Assembly (NCBI GenBank): GCA_001683735.1
Contig: LUGG01000018.1
Span: 620,001 to 684,000, forward strand
DNA length: 64,000 bases
Source: Grifola frondosa
Taxonomy: Eukaryota > Basidiomycota > Agaricomycetes > Polyporales > Grifolaceae
Direction: 5' to 3'
Below are positions 58,491 to 64,000 of this stretch, in pieces (the first letter of the stretch is position 1; each line of letters starts with the position of its first letter). Under the pieces are notes generated by a model. The model was given only the letters and a program-made list of their open reading frames with translations, did not search any database and had not been told where the DNA came from. The translations under genes were made by a program, and so were the position numbers.

Positions 58491-59768
58491 TGGGTCATTT
58501 CACATTTATTAATGGGAAATTTTCAGTACTCAGGTGATCTTGATAGCATTTATCGGAAAGTACATTTCTATTAACAGAACCTTTGGATGATTGTAATACA
58601 ATTATGGCACTATTATATATATAATATTAAATCACTATAGTATAATATGGGGTCATTGTATTATAATATTGGGATATTGTAAAATAATACAGAATCATTG
58701 TAATACAATACTAGCACATTGTAATATAATATTGGAGCATTATAATACAATATAACATCATTGTAATAATATTAAGGCTTTGTAATATAATTTGAAATGG
58801 TTGTAATATAAATGTAATATAATATAAATTTGTCATATGTCATGAAAACATACCACTTTTGATATATTTTGGCTTTAGCCACTATGTGTTTTTTTCTTCA
58901 TTTCTCCCTCAACTCTCAGGCTTTCCTGTACAGCTACTATAATGTTTGCTAGTATACTAGCAGCCAGCATTACAATGCGAACCCAACACACCAGGTCCTG
59001 CTATTGCTATAACTTAGGACTAATAATTTTTTTAAATATTCAAATTATCTCCAATATAGTATTGATACTGATATGATATTTGCACACCCATATTCGTATG
59101 TTGCGGGGCTTTCAGCAGATATAGCATTTGTCATATGTTGCGAAAACATACCGCATTTGATATGTTTTGGTTTCAGCCACCATATGTTTTTTCTTTATTT
59201 CTCCCTCAATTCTGCACAGTTTTTCTTCATCTTGGGTTCGTCTGAAAGCGCTCATTGAGGAGAATCAGAATATGTACATATTTCTGTGATATTAAAATAA
59301 AAACATACATTTTGGGCAGCCACTCCAGAGTGTTCTGCTGAATTTCTCCCTCAAATCTTCACCAAATCTCTTGGTTCCTTTATACCCTTTGTCGCCTAAA
59401 TGTCCAATTTAATGTTCTGAATTTAGTTTGGCAGATTATAGGGCAGAAAACATACCAATTCTGGCAGCTGTAGGCTCAGCCACACCAGAATTCCTTCCCC
59501 TCCTCCTTCCTCAATTCTTCATGGAATCTCTCAGTTTAATTTTCCCTTTGGTCCTATTTATGTGTTTTTTGATTCTATGCATAATACAGGACCCCAAACA
59601 ATAATGGAATTTCGTCTCCCCCTGCTTTGCTGGCAGGTATCCCTCCAATTTGGGAAATGAATAGTGGACAGATTCTGAATGCAGGGCAAGGTCTGAAAGA
59701 CAGCAGTTATGTCGATAAAATGATGTTTTCCCTGAAATAATCCGTCTAGTATCCATCTCACAACACAC

Positions 59769-60476
59769 ATAACAATATTCAGGGGTGGCTGAAACAATTC
59801 CTCCTGGCCTCCGAGATGGAATTTGTCCCAAATTTCAAGCGGACTTCTGCAGTGTATTTATATATATTGGGATTCACATATTAGCCAAAAATCATGCTTA
59901 TCAGAGTGGAACTCAGTTGGTGGAACCTTATCAGCTTCCTCAATAGATCACACAAATGTACTACTATATGGAATTTATTCCAAGATCAGATTCAATGACC
60001 CAATAGGGGTCTAATATAGCTTTAAAACAAGCCTAACATTATGCAAGATGATGAGGAAATGAGGGAGTAATTAAGGGATCAGTGTATTTGCCCCTGATTC
60101 AAGCACAGGTGACTTGAGCTTGGTACAGCAGTAGTGCAGCAGTATTAAGAATTCAGCCACAATTAGGTATCCTCCCCATATCTCCCCCACTTCCTCATGG
60201 ATTCTCTTGATATTTACTGTGTATTGTAGATACAGATGTATACTATATTTCCCCTTATTATTATGGTTTTAAAGCTGCCACAAAGTTCAGTAGCAGGGGG
60301 GATCATATGTAAGTATTTGGGGTGCAGCACTGTGAATTTTGGAGTAATGACATAAAAAAGGACTATTCTATGAGGAACATATAATACAGAATATGTGCAC
60401 AAAAAAATAAAAAACAAGCAACTGGATGGGAAGATATTGGGTGATCAGTGTGGCAACTGCCACCCAAGCTTGGTTT
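59769..60476. other. Spacer of the giant inverted repeat
   Basis: About 708 bp, AT-rich, without an open frame of note. The bases next to the arms are only weakly similar, so the inner boundary may be older than the arms' homogenisation. Confidence 0.6.
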
Positions 60477-61754
60477 GTGTGTTGTGAGATGGATACTAGA
60501 CGGATTATTTCAGGGAAAACATCATTTTATCGACATAACTGCTGCCTTTCAGACCTTGCCCTGCATTCCAGAATCTGTCCACTATTCATTTCCCAAATTG
60601 GAGGGATACCTGCCAGCAAAGCAGGGGGAGACGAAATTCCATTATTGTTTGGGTCCTGTATTATGCATAGAATCAAAAACACATAAATAGGACCAAAGGG
60701 AAAATTAAACTAGAGATTCCATGAAGAATTGAGGAAGGAGGAGGGGAAGGAATTCTGGTGTGGCTGAGCCTACAGCTGCCAGAATTGGTATGTTTTCTGC
60801 CCTATAATCTGCCAAACTAAATTCAGAACATTAAATTGGACATTTAGGCGACAAAGGGTATAAAGGAACCAAGAGATTTGGTGAAGATTTGAGGGAGAAA
60901 TTCAGCAGAACACTCTGGAGTGGCTGCCCAAAATGGTATGTTTTTATTTTAATATCAACAGAAATATGTACATATTCTGATTCTCCTCAATGAGCGCTTT
61001 CAGACGAACCCAAGATGAAGAAAAACTGTGCAGAATTGAGGGAGAAATAAAGAAAAAACATATGGTGGCTGAAACCAAAACATATCAAATGCGGTATGTT
61101 TTCGCAACATATGACAAATGCTATATCTGCTGAAAGCCCCGCAACATACGAATATGGGTGTGCAAATATCATATCAGTATCAATACTATATATGGAGATA
61201 TTTGAATATTTAAAAAATTATTAGTCCTAAGTTATAGCAATAGCAGGACCTGGTGTGTTGGGTTCACATTGTAATGCTGGCTGCTAGTATACTAGCAAAC
61301 ATTATAGTAGCTGTACAGGAAAGCCTGAGAGTTGAGGGAGAAATGAAGAAAAAAACACATAGTGGCTAAAGCCAAAATATATCAAAAGTGGTATGTTTTC
61401 ATGACATATGACAAATTTATATTATATTACATTTATATTACAACCATTTCAAATTATATTACAAAGCCTTAATATTATTACAATGATGTTATATTGTATT
61501 AAATGCTCCAATATTATATTACAATGTGCTAGTATTGTATTACAATGATTCTGTATTATTTTACAATATCCCAATATTATAATACAATGACCCCATATTA
61601 TACTATAGTGATTTAATATTATTAATTATATAATAGTGCCATAATTGTATTACAATCATCCAAAGGTTCTGTTAATAGAAATGTACTTTCCGATAAATGC
61701 TATCAAGATCACCTGAGTACTGAAAATTTCCCATTAATAAATGTGAAATGACCC

Positions 61755-62490
61755 AATATTAATACCGGAGGTCCTGATATTAAATGCAGGAGGTCCCAAT
61801 ATTAATACAGGAGGTCCTGATATTTATAGGAGGTCCCAATAGTAATATAGAGTGTTCCAATATTAATATAGGAGGTCCTAATAGTAAATCAGGAGGTCCC
61901 AATATTAATGCAGGAGGTCCTGATATTGATATAGGATGTCCTGATATTTATAGAAGGTCCCAATCATTATACAGGAGATCCCAAAAGTAATACAGGAGGT
62001 CCTGATACTAATACAGGATGTCCCAACATTGGTAGAGGATGTCCCAATATTGATATAGGATGTCCTGATATTAATACAGGATGTCCCAACATTGTACAGG
62101 AGGTCCCAAATATTACAGGAGTCTCCAATATTAATGCAGGAGGTCCTGATTAATCAGGAGTCCTGATATTAATCAGGAGATCCCAACATTGATATAGGAT
62201 GTCCTGATATTTATAGGAGGTCCCAATCATTATACAGGAGATCCCAAAAGTAATACAGGAGGTCCTGATGTTAATACAGGATGTCCCAACATTAGTCCAG
62301 GAGGTCCCAACATTGGTAGAGGATGTCCCAATATTGATATAGGATGTCCTGATATTGATATAGGAGGTCCTGATATCAATACAGGATGTCCCAACATTGG
62401 TAGAGGATGTCCCAACATTAGTCCAGGATGGCCCAATATTGGTACAGGATGTCCCAATATTAGCACAGGATGTCCCACAAATGCTGTTAG
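61755..62490. repeat. 21-bp minisatellite, right arm
   Basis: The inverted copy of the left-arm array. A few units are lost or added relative to the left arm (irregular stretch near 62090-62190), while the rest of the arm is nearly identical. Confidence 0.85.
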
Positions 62491-62838
62491 GAGGTCCTAA
62501 GCATTAGTAATTAGTTATAAAATAGTAACTGACCGATAAAGAATTCATATTTATTCTGGCTACAGGATGTCCATATTGACCCCTAACACCCCGTGACAAG
62601 TGACCAAAACATGGGAGGTCCATATGTTATTGGGAAGACCTAGAACTTTGGAACCTGTACCTATAAAATATGTCAGTACCTCCCATCAAAGGACCTCCTA
62701 CAAAATGGGACCTCCCACTAGGGCCCATGGGCCTTACTCAGATCCCATGGGAGGACCAGTCTCTGAGAGCCTATTAGCCTTGACTTTCAATGGAAACTGT
62801 CGAGGCTAAGAGCTAGGGATAAACGGTGCCCTGAAGTG

Positions 62839-63520
62839 GATGAAAAACCTATACAAGCTCTCCAGGATTTGCCTGGTGCAATGTGGATTTTTTGTTTGAT
62901 ACTGTTATGGTTGCTGATATTTTTCTACTAAACAACATTATTTCATCCAGCCTGAATGACAACTTACTACATGGTCATTAACTGGCCTTTCTTGCTACAA
63001 TAATTGCTCAAGACTCAGATACATTGCTGATCCTAATGTTGAAAATGCAGTCTTGGATGTAATTATTTGAATATTCCTATGTGATATCCTTCTCCTTCAG
63101 TTCTCAATTTTGAGCTTGCATCTCATTCCCATGGACATAATATGTTCCCTTATAATGTAGGGTACATAACAAAATGCATCCTACAATTCTATGGTCTGTA
63201 CAATATAATACAACTGAAAATGTAATTATTTGAAAACCACATAGTTGATGTAAATTGATCGAATGCATGAAAAAATTATAACATGCAACAGATGCCTCAT
63301 ATAATTGACTCAATAAGATGGGCACACAATTTAATATATAGCACACAATTCAATTGTTTTTTCAACATCATTCATTTAACTCACACAGAACATTTGACTC
63401 ACACAATACAAACAATGTAACATACACAGGGGATACAAGTACATTACTTCATGGACAAAGATATGGTAGTCATGCAGACATGGATGGTGATATCACATTG
63501 TCACCCATTATCTTCATGAC
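62839..63520. other. AT-rich, no gene seen
   Basis: Begins with the GATGAAAA copy. Short open frames only. Confidence 0.5.
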
Positions 63521-63610
63521 CATTCAGTTGATTATAATTGCGAGCACAGCGAGCATACATTGATTAAGGGGTGAACGATCCACACTCATGCCAGACAAAT
63601 AAGTACAAAT

Positions 63611-63820
63611 TCTACTGTGCACTGACAGGATATTCGAAAAAACATAGAGATTCTGACCCATTGAGGTCTGGATGATAATTAATGAAGGCACAGTCGAAGC
63701 ACAGTGCAATGCCCCACCACATCGGCGTAATATGAAGGTGTTCATGGTGCATCCATCCAATGCCAGAGGGGTCATTAGGAGCATAATATGTGGATGCAGC
63801 AGAGAGAAAAAACTGATATC
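63611..63820 (-). pseudogene. Transposon protein fragment
   Basis: The minus-strand stretch STYYAPNDPSGIGWMHHEHL with a following Asp-rich FINYHPDLNGSES segment matches a motif seen in basidiomycete DNA-transposon proteins (a YAPxDxSGxGGMHxE-type block). Probably the same broad family as the split transposon at 47.5 and 54.8-56.3 kb. Confidence 0.45.
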
Positions 63821-64000
63821 TTCTTGTCAAATTCGGGGCAGTCCTGCAGCGAGACCTCAAGTTCTGGAAGTGCACTATTCGGATTTAACTGGTTGTACAG
63901 GAATCAGCATATTAGCTCCTTCAATCTAGGCTGTTTGATATAGTTTTCTAGAGCAACTGCTGTACATGGAAGCTTGGTCTCTGTATGACAAGTGAGTGAG

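Larger units (their letters stand above)
57402..62838. mobile_element. 5.4-kb element with giant inverted arms and an 8-bp target duplication
   Basis: Bases 57402-59768 and 60477-62838 are near-identical in opposite orientation (about 2.36 kb each), separated by a 708-bp spacer. The ends read CACTTCAGGGCACCGTTTAT. The element is flanked by the direct repeat GATGAAAA (57394-57401 and 62839-62846), which looks like an 8-bp target duplication from a DNA-transposon-type insertion. There is no transposase frame inside, so it would be a non-autonomous foldback element. The arms carry a 21-bp minisatellite and an AT-rich block. Confidence 0.7.

Overview
This window looks like nuclear DNA of an Agaricomycete-type basidiomycete (mushroom or bracket fungus lineage). 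The evidence is dense protein-coding genes on both strands, many introns of about 50-60 nt with GT..AG ends and CTGAC/CTAAC-like branch points, and typical fungal families (a CVNH lectin, DUF1776, Csm1/Pcs1 monopolin, SH3-transmembrane proteins, an ankyrin-AAA+ ATPase). I saw no tRNA, rRNA or CRISPR.

The window has two compartments. From 1 to about 36.7 kb it is gene-dense and relatively GC-rich. In order: a CVNH lectin (+), a membrane SH3 protein (-), a hypothetical protein (-), an ankyrin/Clp-type AAA+ ATPase that probably continues upstream into a CCCH zinc-finger, Ser/Pro-rich region (-), two further Ser/Thr-rich single-pass membrane proteins (+, the first with SH3), an arrestin-like protein (+), a DUF1776 protein (+), a hypothetical (-), a 2H cyclic phosphodiesterase (+), a second arrestin-like paralogue (-), a small secreted Cys protein (-), a G-alpha fragment, a triple-KH RNA-binding protein (+), a RING/coiled-coil E3 (-), ribosome biogenesis factor BRX1 (+), an ADGF-type adenosine deaminase (-), monopolin subunit CSM1 (+) and an asparaginase-ankyrin protein (-). 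BRX1/RING and ADA/CSM1 are divergent pairs sharing short promoters. KH/RING, BRX1/ADA and CSM1/asparaginase are convergent. The genes look like ordinary housekeeping and surface-protein genes, not a pathway cluster.

From about 36.7 kb to the end the sequence is AT-rich, CpG-poor and made of repeats: a 397-bp inverted repeat, a 1.1-kb degenerate minisatellite, three copies of one hAT-like MITE with recognisable 8-bp target duplications, a decayed Helitron helicase, a decayed Ty3/Gypsy chromovirus with both LTRs and a 5-bp duplication inserted into an older DNA transposon, and a 5.4-kb element made almost wholly of two 2.36-kb inverted arms, each carrying a 21-bp minisatellite and the whole flanked by an 8-bp direct repeat.

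Several conserved genes between about 3 and 22 kb are broken by single-base indels, nearly all deletions and most at homopolymers. This looks more like uncorrected long-read sequence than real pseudogenes, so intactness should be judged with care. The least explained objects are the 5.4-kb giant-arm palindrome and the 397-bp inverted repeat.
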